This document shows, in pieces, positions 41,125 through 50,837 of a DNA stretch of 64,000 bases. The stretch covers positions 1-64,000 of the forward strand of contig CAJTVD010000010.1 in assembly GCA_910579495.1 (NCBI GenBank). Reading direction: 5' to 3'. The DNA comes from an uncultured Lachnospiraceae bacterium (lineage in GTDB: Bacteria; Bacillota; Clostridia; Lachnospirales; Lachnospiraceae). The position numbers and the translations under genes are program-made. Position 1 is the first letter of the stretch; every line of letters begins with the position of its first letter. Under the pieces are notes generated by a model. That model was not told where the DNA came from and did no database searches. It saw only the letters and a list, made by a program, of their open reading frames with translations.

Positions 41125-41982
41125 CTATAATTTATCCCCAAAATAACTTTTGTAGCCTTCCCCATAAATTTCCGTTGCGCTGGATATGACCATAAATGCG
41201 TTGCTGTCCTCCTGTTTTACAATTTCCTCCACTTTATAGGTATTCTGCTTTTTGACCACACAGAATATGATCTGCTTTTCCTCTTTCCTGTAAGCGCCTT
41301 CCCCTGAAAGATGGGTCACACCTACATCCAGCTCTTTTAAGATCCTCTCTGTAATGATACCGGAGGCGTTGCTGATAATATAAATGATCTTCGCTTCATC
41401 CCGCCCGTAGAGGATCAGGTCCAGCACCCGGGAGGTCATGGAAACGGATATGGCACTGTATAAGACAACGTCAATGTTCCCGAAGACAATGCCGCCAATC
41501 CCGATAATGACACTGTCTATTGCCAGGAAGATGGATCCTGTCTTAAGATAAGGCTTCTTAAGCTTCAGGCATTTTACCAGGATATCCGTCCCGCCTGTGG
41601 TTGCCCCAGCCCGCATTACCAGGCCGATGCCCACCGCAGACATTACCCCGCCGAACAGGGAGGCCAAAAGGAACTCCCCTGTCAGAGGGGGCAGCCAGGA
41701 AAAGAGATTGGTGGACAGGGAGACCATAAAGGTGGCATAAAGGGTAGATACAATAAATTTCATGCCAAATTTCCAGATTCCCAGAATCATAATGGGGATA
41801 TTCAGCAGCAAAATCAGTGTCCCTGTCTCCACAGGCAGAAGACGGCTTATAATGATCGCAAGCCCCGACACCCCGCCCGGTGCCAGATTGTTGGGGTCTA
41901 TAAAAAGGCTGATGCCCGCCCCATATACCATAGCCCCCAGTGTGATCACCAAATATTTCTTTATCACCCCGCCAACTCCCAT
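41125..41982 (-). CDS. YitT-family membrane protein
   Basis: 285 residues. Five to six membrane helices of the YitT (DUF161) type fill the first ~200 residues (LFIDPNNLAPGGVSGLAIIIS, GATTGGTDILVK). A C-terminal cytosolic DUF2179 domain follows (KIIYIISNASGIITERIL, GVTHLSGEGAYRKEEKQIIFCVV). Function is unknown for the family. It follows ilvA by 24 bases. Confidence 0.9.
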   Translation of the reverse strand: MGVGGVIKKYLVITLGAMVYGAGISLFIDPNNLAPGGVSGLAIIISRLLPVETGTLILLLNIPIMILGIWKFGMKFIVSTLYATFMVSLSTNLFSWLPPLTGEFLLASLFGGVMSAVGIGLVMRAGATTGGTDILVKCLKLKKPYLKTGSIFLAIDSVIIGIGGIVFGNIDVVLYSAISVSMTSRVLDLILYGRDEAKIIYIISNASGIITERILKELDVGVTHLSGEGAYRKEEKQIIFCVVKKQNTYKVEEIVKQEDSNAFMVISSATEIYGEGYKSYFGDKL

Positions 41983-42006
41983 AGCATTCTGCCCTCCCCT
42001 TCTGCA

Positions 42007-43266
42007 TTATATGTTTGCCCGCACCGGCCTTGGCTTATACCCATTGCGCTCAAGGGCATTAATAATCTGGTGCTTATGCTCTGTCCCAAAGGCTTCCAGT
42101 GTGATGCGCAGCTCCACGGCAGCGCTTCTGTTAATAGACACAAACTGGTTGTGCTCCAGCTTGATCACATTGCCGTTTTCCTTGGCGATCACCTTGGCCA
42201 CCCTGCTAAGCTCCCCGGGCTTGTCCGGAAGGAGCACAGAGACCGTGAAAATCCGGTCCCGCAGGATCAGCCCCTGCTGCACTACACTGGACACAGTGAT
42301 TACATCCATATTGCCGCCGCTTAAAATAGCCACCACCTTTTTGTTCTTTACCTCCAGATGCTTTAAAGCAGCCACCGTTAAAAGCCCGGAATTTTCTACC
42401 ACCATTTTATGGTTTTCCAGCATATCCAAAAATGCCACCACCAGCTCTTCGTCGGGTACGGTAATGATACCGTCCAGGTTCTCACACAGATAGGGGAAGA
42501 TCTGCGCCCCCGGGGTCTTTACAGCGGTGCCATCGGCAATGGTGCTTACTTTGTCCAGGGTGACTACCTTCCCGGCGTCAATGGAAGCTTTCAGGCAGCT
42601 GGCGCCTTCCGGCTCCACACCTACTACCTTGATTTTGGGGTTCAGCAGTTTGGCAAGGGTGGACACCCCTGTGGCCAGGCCGCCGCCGCCTACCGGGACA
42701 AGGATATAATCCACCAGGGGAAGCTCCTTGAAAATTTCCATGGCGATAGTCCCCTGCCCGGTAGCCACTGTGGGGTCATCAAAGGGATGGATAAAGGTGT
42801 AGCCATGCTCACTGGCAAGTTCATAGGCTTTGGCGCAGGCTTCATCATATACATCCCCATAGAGCACCACTTCCGCCCCATAATTCTTGGTCCTGTTTAC
42901 CTTTATCAAAGGGGTGGTGGTAGGCATCACGATCACCGCCTTGGCCCCATAGCATTTTGCAGCATAGGCCACGCCCTGGGCATGATTGCCCGCAGAAGCG
43001 GTAATAAGCCCCTTCTCCCGCTCTTCCTTGGCCAGGGTGCTTAACTTATAATAAGCCCCCCTTAATTTATACGCCCCGGTAAACTGCATATTTTCAGGCT
43101 TTAAATACACCCGGTTACCCGTATGGGCGCTGTAAAAATCACTGTAGATCAGCTTGGTTTCCTGGGTCACCTTCCTGACAATTTCAGAGGCCTCCTCAAA
43201 CTTTTCCAGTGTCAGCATCTTCTCTTGCGTTTCCCCTGCTTCTTCTCTTTTCCCGTTTTCTTCCAT
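42007..43266 (-). CDS. ilvA: Threonine ammonia-lyase with ACT domain
   Basis: PLP enzyme deaminating threonine to 2-oxobutyrate. The PLP lysine is in FTGAYKLRGAYYKL near residue 53, the phosphate loop is VGGGGLATG near 185, and SAGNHAQGVAYAAK near 79 is the substrate loop. A single ACT-like domain at the C terminus (~residues 335-419) makes it the short-regulatory-domain form, which can be catabolic or biosynthetic. The ATG at 43266 follows AAGGGA; 17 additional upstream codons lack a site. Confidence 0.93.
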   Translation of the reverse strand: MEENGKREEAGETQEKMLTLEKFEEASEIVRKVTQETKLIYSDFYSAHTGNRVYLKPENMQFTGAYKLRGAYYKLSTLAKEEREKGLITASAGNHAQGVAYAAKCYGAKAVIVMPTTTPLIKVNRTKNYGAEVVLYGDVYDEACAKAYELASEHGYTFIHPFDDPTVATGQGTIAMEIFKELPLVDYILVPVGGGGLATGVSTLAKLLNPKIKVVGVEPEGASCLKASIDAGKVVTLDKVSTIADGTAVKTPGAQIFPYLCENLDGIITVPDEELVVAFLDMLENHKMVVENSGLLTVAALKHLEVKNKKVVAILSGGNMDVITVSSVVQQGLILRDRIFTVSVLLPDKPGELSRVAKVIAKENGNVIKLEHNQFVSINRSAAVELRITLEAFGTEHKHQIINALERNGYKPRPVRANI

Positions 43267-43345
43267 TGCTATATCCCTTTCATTTAATAAAGAACTAGGT
43301 CTTTCCCAGGCTGGCAAAGCCAGGTGGGAAAACCATACCCTTCCC

Positions 43346-44275
43346 CTATTGTTCCTCTTCGTCTACTGCAAATAAAGCGTTGACAAACTGCTCCGGATCA
43401 AATTTCTGCAAATCGTCCAGCTTTTCCCCCACCCCGATAAACTTCACCGGGATATTCAGCTCAGACTGGATTGCTACTGCTATGCCCCCCTTGGATGTCC
43501 CATCCATTTTCGTAAGAATAATTCCCGTAAGGTCCGCTGTCTCCCCAAATTCCCTTGCCTGGTTCAGTGCATTCTGGCCGGTAGTACCGTCTAAGACGAT
43601 CAGGTTTTCCCGATGTGCCCCGGGAAATTCCCTGTCAATGATACGGTTCATCTTTTTCAGCTCTTCCATCAGGTTCTTTTTGTTGTGGAGCCTGCCTGCG
43701 GTATCGCAGATCAGGACGTCCACATGCCTTGCTTTTGCCGCGTTCACTGCGTCATAAACCACGCTGGAGGGATCCGCCCCCTGGGAGCCTGGGATGATAT
43801 CCACCCCTGCCCGGTTCGCCCACTCCGTAAGCTGCTCGCAGGCGGCAGCGCGGTAGGTATCGGCAGCGGCAATCAGCACCTTTCTTCCCTTTTCCTTTAA
43901 AAGGCCTGCCAGCTTGCCCACGGAAGTCGTCTTCCCCACGCCGTTGACACCGATTACCAGGATCACTGACTGTTTCTCTTCAAAGTCGTAGGCTGCTTCC
44001 CCCACCTGCATCTGTTCCTTTATGCTTTCTACCAGAAAAGACTTGCATTCCCCGGGCTCCTTGATATGGTTCTCCTTCACCTGCCTGCGCAGCAGCTCTA
44101 AAATATCGTTGGCGGCGTTTATCCCAATATCCCCCATAATCAGCGTTTCTTCCAGTTCCTCATAAAATTCTTCGTCAATAGAAGAAAAGCCGCTGAATAC
44201 TGCGTCAATGCCATGTACAATATTGTTTCTTGTTTTGGCCAGTCCCTCTTTTAATTTGCTGAAAAATCCTGCCAT
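43346..44275 (-). CDS. ftsY: SRP receptor FtsY
   Basis: GTPase that docks SRP-ribosome complexes at the membrane. 309 residues, with a short N-terminal region instead of the long acidic A domain of E. coli. GVNGVGKTTSVGKLAG lies near 109, DTAGRLHNK near 191 and TKMDGTSKGG near 247. Its start overlaps the smc stop (TGATG), the conserved smc-ftsY coupling. Upstream of ilvA by 79 bases. Confidence 0.96.
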   Translation of the reverse strand: MAGFFSKLKEGLAKTRNNIVHGIDAVFSGFSSIDEEFYEELEETLIMGDIGINAANDILELLRRQVKENHIKEPGECKSFLVESIKEQMQVGEAAYDFEEKQSVILVIGVNGVGKTTSVGKLAGLLKEKGRKVLIAAADTYRAAACEQLTEWANRAGVDIIPGSQGADPSSVVYDAVNAAKARHVDVLICDTAGRLHNKKNLMEELKKMNRIIDREFPGAHRENLIVLDGTTGQNALNQAREFGETADLTGIILTKMDGTSKGGIAVAIQSELNIPVKFIGVGEKLDDLQKFDPEQFVNALFAVDEEEQ

Positions 44276-47200
44276 CAGTCGTCCAACTCCTTATCTATCA
44301 AATTTACGCTCACCAGTGTGGACACCCCCTTTTCCTGCATGGTGATTCCGTAGAGCCGGTCCGCCTTTTCCATGGTGCCCCTTCTGTGGGTGATCACAAT
44401 AAACTGGGTGCTTTTGGTAAGCTTATGTAAATATTTCGCAAAACGGGCTACATTGTTTTCATCCAGCGCCGCTTCGATTTCATCCAGCAGGCAGAAAGGG
44501 GACGGCTTCAAATTCTGGATTGCAAACAAAAGGGCAATTGCGGAAAGGGCCTTTTCCCCACCGGAGAGCTGCATCATATTTTGCAGTTTTTTCCCGGGAG
44601 GCTGGGCAATGATACGTATCCCTGCCTCCAGGATATCCTCCTGGTCCATCAGTTCAAGGGTTCCCTTTCCTCCCCCAAACAATTCCTTAAATACCTTGTC
44701 AAATTCCCTGCCGATTTCAGCGAACTTTTCCTGGAACTGCTTCCTCATGGCGCTGTCCAGCTCCACAATTATGCCCTCTAAGGTTTTTTCCGCCTCCACC
44801 AGGTCGTCATGCTGGGTCTTTAAAAACTGATAGCGCTCCATGAGATTTTTGAAATCCTCAATGGCGTTGACGTTGACGTCACCCAATTTTTTGATCTGGT
44901 CTTTTAAAGCAGCGATTTCCTTTTTCATGGTGTTTAAATCTGTCATTGCATCGCTGCGCAGGGCGGCGGCATCGGAGAGCGTGATCTCGTACTCATCCCA
45001 CATATAGTTGATCTGCCCCTCCAGGGTATCCTGCAGCTTTTCCTTCTGGGCATTCAGACGGTATACTTCCTTGTCCAGCCCGTTCATCCGCTCCGAGAGG
45101 GATTCCCTGTCTTTGAAGAAATTTTTCTGTTTCCCGGCAAGCTGTTCTTTCTTTTCCACATCCTCCCTGAGTTTCTTCTCTGTATCCCCCTGGGATGTAT
45201 GGGATGCCAGAAGGGTTTCTTCCAGGGCTTTCATACGGTTTTGCCTCTCCACAATGTCCTCGCCGCTTTGCCTTAGCCCTTCCTGTATTTCCAAAAGCTC
45301 TCTTTGGCAGCGGTTGATCTCCCCGTCAATACGGTCTACATTCTGCTGGTGGAAGTTTTGCTGCTGGCGCATCTTCTCCACTTCCAGGTCCCGCTCCGCA
45401 ACCCCTGCCGACTGGCCGGATTCTTCTCTGCGGGCTTCTTCCAGCTCCATCTGGAATTTACGGATTTTTTGTTCCACCTGCCGCTCTAAATCCTCGGAGG
45501 CCTCCAGTTCCCTTAAGATTTCCTGCTTACTGCTTTTAATTTCCTGAACCTGGCTTTCAATTTCCCGCTCTTCCCCTTTCAGCTCACGGGAGCCTTCCAG
45601 TGCCTCTCCCTTACGCTCCTGGGCCTTGATCACATTCAGCCGGGCAGTGTTCTGTTCAATAAACTTCTTCTGTAATGCTGCCTTGTCCTCTTCCAGGCTT
45701 AGGCGGAGCCGGTTCCTCTCCCCCTTGGTCTTTTCTATTTCATTCAGCAGCAGGTCTATGTCCTTTAAAAAACTTTTTACTTTTCCCTCCAGCTCTTCCA
45801 TTTCCCTTCTCCGTCCAAGAAGGTTGCTGTTGTTTTTAAAGGCTCCCCCGCTGATGGCGCCTCCCGGCACCAGAAGCTCTCCCTCCAGGGTCACCATCCG
45901 GATACTGTAGCCATACTTCCTTGCAATCTCTGTGGCGTGGTCTACATGGTCCACCACCAGGATCCTTCCCAGCATGGATTTTGCCACGTTTCTGTATCTG
46001 TCTTCCACAGACACCAGGCCGTCCGCTGTGCCAATCACGCCCTTCTCCCGCAATGCCTCCTGGTTTTTAAACTGTCCCGGGCTGGTAATGCTGGTAAGGG
46101 GAAGGAAGGTTGCCCGCCCGGCCCTGGCCTGCTTTAAATAAGAAATCATCCGCTTTGCCGTCCCTTCATCCTCTGTGACGATATTCTGGATGCTGCCCCC
46201 TAAGGCAGTTTCAATGGCAGTCTCATATTTTTTTTCTACTTTAATGATATCCGCCACAACCCCAATGATTCCTTTTTCCCGCTCCTTGCATTCCATCACC
46301 CTCTTTACGCTGCCGCCGTAGCCTTCATACCGCTCGGTAAGGTTGGTAAGGGCGTCTAACCGGGATTTTTCCTGATGGTAGCTTACCTGGGTGTCCCGGA
46401 GCTGTTTATCTTTGCCGGAGAGCTCTTCCCTGATCAGCGCAAGCTTTTCTTCTTTTTCCTCCTGGGAATCATTCAGGGCGTGGATTTCTCCGTTGATACG
46501 CTCAAATTCTTCCTGGAGCTTATTGATGGCTGCCTCCTGCTGGGCCTCATCCGATTTAATCCTGAGAAGCCGTGAGGTCAGTTCCGCCTTGCGGATATTA
46601 ATCTGCTCCATCATAGTATCATACCGCCCCAGCCGGGATTTGATGGTAGCCCTGGCATTGAGGGCATCAATTATGGTATTTTTGCCGGACTCAATCTCAT
46701 TATTAAGCTGTTCAATCCTGCCCTGGACCAAAAGGAGCTTTTCCTTTGCCTGGTTCCTTGTGTTTTCGATTTCAGCTACCTGCCCATCGATCACCTGTTT
46801 ATCCGCCAGAATGCTTTCCTTATCCAGAAGCTTTGCATCCATTTCCCTTGTAAGGGTTTCCTTGCGGGAATTAAAATGCTCCTGGTTACTTTTGGCAGAG
46901 TTTACCTGCTCCTTTAAAACATTGATTTCCCCCTCCAGCTTTCCCCGAAGGACACTGGCATCTGTAAGGGAGGTGCGCTGGCTGTCAATGGCTGCGTCAA
47001 GCTGTTCTATCTGTTCCTGAATCTGCCCATACTCTTCTTTAATCTTTTCATACTGCTGGGTAGTCCGGCCAAGGTCCCCCTGGGCGATCTCAAATTTTTC
47101 TTCCGCATCCTTTAGCTGCTCTTTTAAGCGCCCGTTTTCAAGAAGGAACATATTTACATCCAGGGCCTTTAGCTCTTCCTTCTTTTTCAGATAAGCCCTG

Positions 47201-47835
47201 GCTGTCTCCGACTGCCTCTCCAGGGGGCCGATCTGCTTTTCCAGCTCTGATAAGATATCGTTCACCCGGACCAGATTCTGCTTCTCGTCCTCCAGCTTCT
47301 TCTGGGCCGCCGCCTTGCGCTTTTTAAATTTCACAATGCCAGCGGCTTCGTCAAAAAGCTCTCTTCTCTCTTCCGGCTTGCCGCTTAGGATTTTGTCAAT
47401 CTGCCCCTGCCCGATGATGGAGTAGCCTTCCTTCCCGATACCTGTATCATAAAAAAGCTCATTCACGTCTTTTAGCCGGCAGGGAGCGCCATTTAATAAA
47501 TATTCGCTCTCGCCGGATCTGTAAATCCTTCTGGCAACGGTCACCTCTTCAAAACTGGTGGCAAGCTTATGGTCGGTATTGTCGAAGGTAATCGACACAT
47601 ACGCATACCCCAGGGGCTTTCTCAGCTCTGTCCCTGAAAAAATAACGTCCTGCATAGACGCCCCCCGGAGCTGTTTGATCCTCTGTTCCCCCAGCACCCA
47701 GCGGACTGCGTCCGCCACATTGCTCTTGCCGCTCCCATTAGGCCCCACGATTCCCGTGATGCCGTTATGAAATTTAAACAATATTTTATTGGCAAAGGAC
47801 TTAAAGCCCTGGATTTCAATGCTTTTTAAATACAT
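44275..47835 (-). CDS. smc: Chromosome segregation ATPase SMC
   Basis: 1186-residue condensin subunit. Walker A GPNGSGKSNVADAVRWVLGE begins at residue 32. Long coiled coil is interrupted by a hinge (about 505-680, GYGGSVKRVMECKE to GGAISGG). The C-terminal head has the signature LSGGEKALSAIALLF and Walker B CLLDEIEAALDENN. All expected parts are intact. It sits between rnc and ftsY, the standard rnc-smc-ftsY order. Confidence 0.98.
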   Translation of the reverse strand: MYLKSIEIQGFKSFANKILFKFHNGITGIVGPNGSGKSNVADAVRWVLGEQRIKQLRGASMQDVIFSGTELRKPLGYAYVSITFDNTDHKLATSFEEVTVARRIYRSGESEYLLNGAPCRLKDVNELFYDTGIGKEGYSIIGQGQIDKILSGKPEERRELFDEAAGIVKFKKRKAAAQKKLEDEKQNLVRVNDILSELEKQIGPLERQSETARAYLKKKEELKALDVNMFLLENGRLKEQLKDAEEKFEIAQGDLGRTTQQYEKIKEEYGQIQEQIEQLDAAIDSQRTSLTDASVLRGKLEGEINVLKEQVNSAKSNQEHFNSRKETLTREMDAKLLDKESILADKQVIDGQVAEIENTRNQAKEKLLLVQGRIEQLNNEIESGKNTIIDALNARATIKSRLGRYDTMMEQINIRKAELTSRLLRIKSDEAQQEAAINKLQEEFERINGEIHALNDSQEEKEEKLALIREELSGKDKQLRDTQVSYHQEKSRLDALTNLTERYEGYGGSVKRVMECKEREKGIIGVVADIIKVEKKYETAIETALGGSIQNIVTEDEGTAKRMISYLKQARAGRATFLPLTSITSPGQFKNQEALREKGVIGTADGLVSVEDRYRNVAKSMLGRILVVDHVDHATEIARKYGYSIRMVTLEGELLVPGGAISGGAFKNNSNLLGRRREMEELEGKVKSFLKDIDLLLNEIEKTKGERNRLRLSLEEDKAALQKKFIEQNTARLNVIKAQERKGEALEGSRELKGEEREIESQVQEIKSSKQEILRELEASEDLERQVEQKIRKFQMELEEARREESGQSAGVAERDLEVEKMRQQQNFHQQNVDRIDGEINRCQRELLEIQEGLRQSGEDIVERQNRMKALEETLLASHTSQGDTEKKLREDVEKKEQLAGKQKNFFKDRESLSERMNGLDKEVYRLNAQKEKLQDTLEGQINYMWDEYEITLSDAAALRSDAMTDLNTMKKEIAALKDQIKKLGDVNVNAIEDFKNLMERYQFLKTQHDDLVEAEKTLEGIIVELDSAMRKQFQEKFAEIGREFDKVFKELFGGGKGTLELMDQEDILEAGIRIIAQPPGKKLQNMMQLSGGEKALSAIALLFAIQNLKPSPFCLLDEIEAALDENNVARFAKYLHKLTKSTQFIVITHRRGTMEKADRLYGITMQEKGVSTLVSVNLIDKELDD

Positions 47836-47842
47836 ATTACCT

Positions 47843-48535
47843 CTACTGCGCAGGCATCCTCAAAAGCAGCGCCTGGTAAGCCGCCTGCTGTTCGGCGGAT
47901 TTTTTGTTCCGTCCCTGCCCTTTTCCCGCAGCCACTCCGTCTATCGTCACTTCCACAGTAAAAATCTTGTCATGGTCAGGCCCCATCTCGCTGACCAATT
48001 CATAGGCCAGGCTGTTCCCATCCCTCTGTACCATCTCCTGCAAAATGGTCTTACTGTCATAGAAGAGCTGCTTGCTTTCCAGGTCGGAGAGAATAAACTG
48101 CTTAATAAACCTGTCCGCACAGGAAATGCCGCCGTCAAGATAAATTGCCCCTATGACGGCTTCCATCACATCTGCTATGATAGAATCCCTGGTCCTTCCC
48201 CCCGTGGCTTCTTCCCCTTTCCCAAGAAGAATATAATTTCCAAGAGCCAGGTCCTTTGCACAGAAGGCAAGGGCAGGCTCACAGACCATGGAAGAGCGCA
48301 GGCGCGTCATCTGTCCTTCCGACATTTCGGGATAGGTCTCAAAAAAGAACTGGCTGGATACAAGCTCTAAAACTGCGTCCCCTAAAAATTCCAGCCTTTC
48401 ATAATTTTTAAACTTATTGATCTTCTGTTCATTGGAAAAAGAACTGTGGGTCAATGCCTGCCTGAGAAGCTTCCTGCTTTTGAACGCATAACCGATCCTC
48501 TCTTCCAACGATTTTAACTCTTCCTGTTTATACAT
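47843..48535 (-). CDS. rnc: Ribonuclease III
   Basis: Double-strand-specific RNase for rRNA processing and antisense RNA decay. 230 residues with the signature ERLEFLGDAVLEL near residue 45, further catalytic acids in DVMEAVIGAIYLDGG near 117, and a dsRNA-binding domain at the C terminus (GQGRNKKSAEQQAAYQAL). It could act on the antisense pairs predicted at 32 kb. Preceded by the acpP terminator and followed seven bases later by smc. Confidence 0.97.
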   Translation of the reverse strand: MYKQEELKSLEERIGYAFKSRKLLRQALTHSSFSNEQKINKFKNYERLEFLGDAVLELVSSQFFFETYPEMSEGQMTRLRSSMVCEPALAFCAKDLALGNYILLGKGEEATGGRTRDSIIADVMEAVIGAIYLDGGISCADRFIKQFILSDLESKQLFYDSKTILQEMVQRDGNSLAYELVSEMGPDHDKIFTVEVTIDGVAAGKGQGRNKKSAEQQAAYQALLLRMPAQ

Positions 48536-48618
48536 ACTTCACCTTCTGAAAATGGATACATAAGAAACCGTCACGTGAAGCGATTCCGTGATAGCGCCTA
48601 CCAAAACCAGGCGTCATA

Positions 48619-48641
48619 AAAAAGCCCATGATGGGCTTTTT
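48619..48641. terminator. Terminator directly after acpP
   Basis: AAAAAGCCCA and TGGGCTTTTT with a three-base loop form a stem that overlaps the acpP stop codon by two bases. It has T-runs on both strands. It separates acpP from rnc-smc-ftsY. Confidence 0.85.
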
Positions 48642-48870
48642 AATTGACAGCATTTTTGATAAGATTAACTGCTTCTTCAACATTTGTAATTTTTTCTGCT
48701 TCTTCAGCCGGAATTTCAATATCAAATTCTTCCTCAATCCCCATAATGATCTGGAACACATCCAGGGAATCCGCCCCCAGATCGTCCACAAAGGTGGTAT
48801 CCATGGTGATCTCATCGGGGTCAACGTTGAGCACATCCGCAATTACCTGTTTTAATTTTTCAAATTCCAT
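48640..48870 (-). CDS. acpP: Acyl carrier protein
   Basis: 76-residue acidic ACP. The phosphopantetheine serine is in DDLGADSLDVFQII near residue 36. It carries growing chains in fatty acid synthesis. The ATG at 48870 gives normal ACP length; a longer frame upstream overlaps plsX and is not supported. It follows plsX by 14 bases, the usual plsX-acpP pairing. Confidence 0.96.
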   Translation of the reverse strand: MEFEKLKQVIADVLNVDPDEITMDTTFVDDLGADSLDVFQIIMGIEEEFDIEIPAEEAEKITNVEEAVNLIKNAVN

Positions 48871-48884
48871 AGCAAATTTCCTTT

Positions 48885-49898
48885 CTACTCTTCTTCCATT
48901 GTTATTTTTTCTTTTATTTTTTGATTGATATTCTGTTCTGTAAATGTGATGCACTGCAGAATAGAATTTTTAATTTCGACTGCTTTGGAGCTTCCGTGGG
49001 TTTTCACCACAAGCCCTTTAAGCCCCAGCATGGGCGCTCCCCCATATTGTTCCAAATCAAAGGCTTTTAATGTATTTTTCAGTGCAGGTTTTACCAAAAA
49101 AGCACCTATCTTACTGCGTAAGGAAGCCATCATGCCCTCTTTGACTTTTTTGATCAGCACGCCCCCTACACCTTCATACAATTTCAATATCACATTCCCC
49201 ACAAAAGCTTCGCAGACCACCACGTCCGCATACCCCGCCGGAATGTCCCTGGCTTCGATACTACCAATAAAATGGATATCAGGGCAATTTTTCAGGAGGG
49301 GGAAGGTTTCTTTCACAAGGGCATTACCCTTTTCCTCTTCCGCACCGATATTCACTATGCCGACTTTTGGATTTTTCACCCCCATAACGCTTTCCATATA
49401 GACGGAACCCATTTTGGCAAACTGGACAAGCTGGGAAGGCCTTGCGTCCACATTTGCACCGCAGTCGATTAAAAGTGCGCATCCCTTTTCCGTGGGGATA
49501 AGGGGAGCCAGCGGAGGCCTTTCAACTCCCTTGACCCTTCCCACAATCACCTGTCCTCCTACCAGCGTGGCACCGGTACTCCCGGCAGATACATAAGCGT
49601 CGCAGATGCCATCCTTCACAAGCAGGAGCGCCTTTACAATAGAGGAATCCTTTTTCCTGCGGATTGCCATGACCGGGGGTTCCGACATCTCAATTATTTC
49701 TGATGCGTTAACCACCTCCACCTGCTCCTTGCCATATGTATATTTGGAAAGCTCACGGCGGACGGCATCCTCTTTCCCTACCAGGAAAACCTTCACATGG
49801 CTGTTTTCATTAACCGCTTCAATGGAACCCTTTACAATTTCAGCAGGCGCATGGTCGCCCCCCATGGCGTCCACCGCTACATTTATAAATTCTGCCAT
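48885..49898 (-). CDS. plsX: Phosphate acyltransferase PlsX
   Basis: Makes acyl-phosphate from acyl-ACP for PlsY. 337 residues, with the start VAVDAMGGDHAPAEIVKG, the mid-region YVSAGSTGA and the C-terminal LKGLVVKTHGSSKA. A promoter with AGTATAG repeats lies just upstream, after the rpmF terminator, so plsX-acpP can be expressed apart from rpmF. Confidence 0.96.
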   Translation of the reverse strand: MAEFINVAVDAMGGDHAPAEIVKGSIEAVNENSHVKVFLVGKEDAVRRELSKYTYGKEQVEVVNASEIIEMSEPPVMAIRRKKDSSIVKALLLVKDGICDAYVSAGSTGATLVGGQVIVGRVKGVERPPLAPLIPTEKGCALLIDCGANVDARPSQLVQFAKMGSVYMESVMGVKNPKVGIVNIGAEEEKGNALVKETFPLLKNCPDIHFIGSIEARDIPAGYADVVVCEAFVGNVILKLYEGVGGVLIKKVKEGMMASLRSKIGAFLVKPALKNTLKAFDLEQYGGAPMLGLKGLVVKTHGSSKAVEIKNSILQCITFTEQNINQKIKEKITMEEE

Positions 49899-49992
49899 TA
49901 CTTATACCTCCGTCCAAGTACTACTATACTATACTAAACCATATAACAAAAAGCAAGGGAAAAATCGTACAGGGAAAATTTTTTCCAAATAG

Positions 49993-50020
49993 AAAAAGCA
50001 ACCCTTAAATGGATTGCTTT
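49993..50020 (-). terminator. Terminator after rpmF
   Basis: AAAGCAA and TTGCTTT pair (plus two more G-C pairs past one mismatch) and are followed on the minus strand by TTTTTC, 13 bases after the rpmF stop. Confidence 0.7.
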
Positions 50021-50032
50021 GTCACTCGCTGA

Positions 50033-50212
50033 TTAGTCAACACTGATGATTTCTTTCTTATTGTAAGAACCACATCTTTTGCATACTCTGTGCGGCATCA
50101 TCAGAGCGCCGCATTTGCTGCACTTAACTAATGTAGGAGCGCTCATTTTCCAGTTTGCTCTTCTTTTATCTCTTCTGGATTTAGAAGATTTATTCTTAGG
50201 ACAAATAGACAT
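50033..50212 (-). CDS. rpmF: 50S ribosomal protein L32
   Basis: 59-residue L32: basic N terminus with SKSRRDKRRANWKMSAPTLVKC, then a zinc ribbon with CSKCG and CKRCG, the four-cysteine (zinc-binding) paralogue type. AGGAGG precedes the ATG. It follows yceD by two bases, the conserved yceD-rpmF pair. Confidence 0.97.
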   Translation of the reverse strand: MSICPKNKSSKSRRDKRRANWKMSAPTLVKCSKCGALMMPHRVCKRCGSYNKKEIISVD

Positions 50213-50214
50213 CG

Positions 50215-50739
50215 TTACACCTCCTTACTTGCATTAAAGATATCTTTAATCGCTGCCATCCTGGGGTCGGGTACAAAAGTATCGCATCCACAGTCCCCCT
50301 GGTTTAAATTGTGCCCGCACTTTTTACAGATTCCCTTACAGTCCGGTTTGCACAAAATTTTAACAGGCATGTTAATTAAGATTTCACCATTTATAAAAGC
50401 TTCTGTGTCAAGCCCGTAGCCCTGCATGAATGCCTGGCCATCCTGGTTATCCGCCTGCCCTCCCGCCTCAGGGGAAAGTACCTCCTGCCCAAAAGCAATT
50501 TCCAAAGGCGTCCGTACATCCTGCAGGCATCGGTCGCAGGGAATTTCCAGGACTACCTTTATGTTTCCCTGTACCAGGACTTTCCCAATCCCAATATTGG
50601 TAAAGTTCATGGTAATGGGAGATTTTTCGCAGATACGGTAACAGTTTCCCATATAGGAAAACTCTTCCGGCTGGTAACAAAGGGTTTCCCTTCTGTCTTT
50701 TCCCTCAGATGTAAATACATCCGTCAGATTCATTAACAT
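50215..50739 (-). CDS. YceD/DUF177 family protein
   Basis: 174 residues. The family's conserved cysteines are in IPCDRCLQDVRTPLE near 78 and in ILCKPDCKGICKKCGHNLNQGDCGC near 135. YceD is linked to 23S rRNA accumulation in plants and bacteria and is nearly always upstream of rpmF. The ATG at 50739 follows GGGAGC; a longer frame would overlap the previous gene and lie upstream of the promoter. Confidence 0.9.
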   Translation of the reverse strand: MLMNLTDVFTSEGKDRRETLCYQPEEFSYMGNCYRICEKSPITMNFTNIGIGKVLVQGNIKVVLEIPCDRCLQDVRTPLEIAFGQEVLSPEAGGQADNQDGQAFMQGYGLDTEAFINGEILINMPVKILCKPDCKGICKKCGHNLNQGDCGCDTFVPDPRMAAIKDIFNASKEV

Positions 50740-50802
50740 AATTAGCTCCCTATCATTTGAACGGGGCAAAGACAGGCTATCCCTTTGCCACACACTTAAA
50801 CA

Positions 50803-50831
50803 ATTATAACGGCGAAAGGGGGGTTTGTCAA
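50803..50831 (-). promoter_or_regulatory. Consensus promoter of yceD-rpmF
   Basis: TTGACA (50826-50831), exactly 17 bases, TATAAT (50803-50808), on the minus strand. It begins seven bases from the stop of the upstream gene. Confidence 0.85.
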
Positions 50832-50837
50832 TAGGCT

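Noticed and set aside
49899..49945. FapR-type operator before plsX (TTAGTA...AGTACTTGG resemblance)
   Set aside because: Only one half-site is recognisable and no FapR gene is seen; the AGTATAG repeats are better read as promoter sequence.
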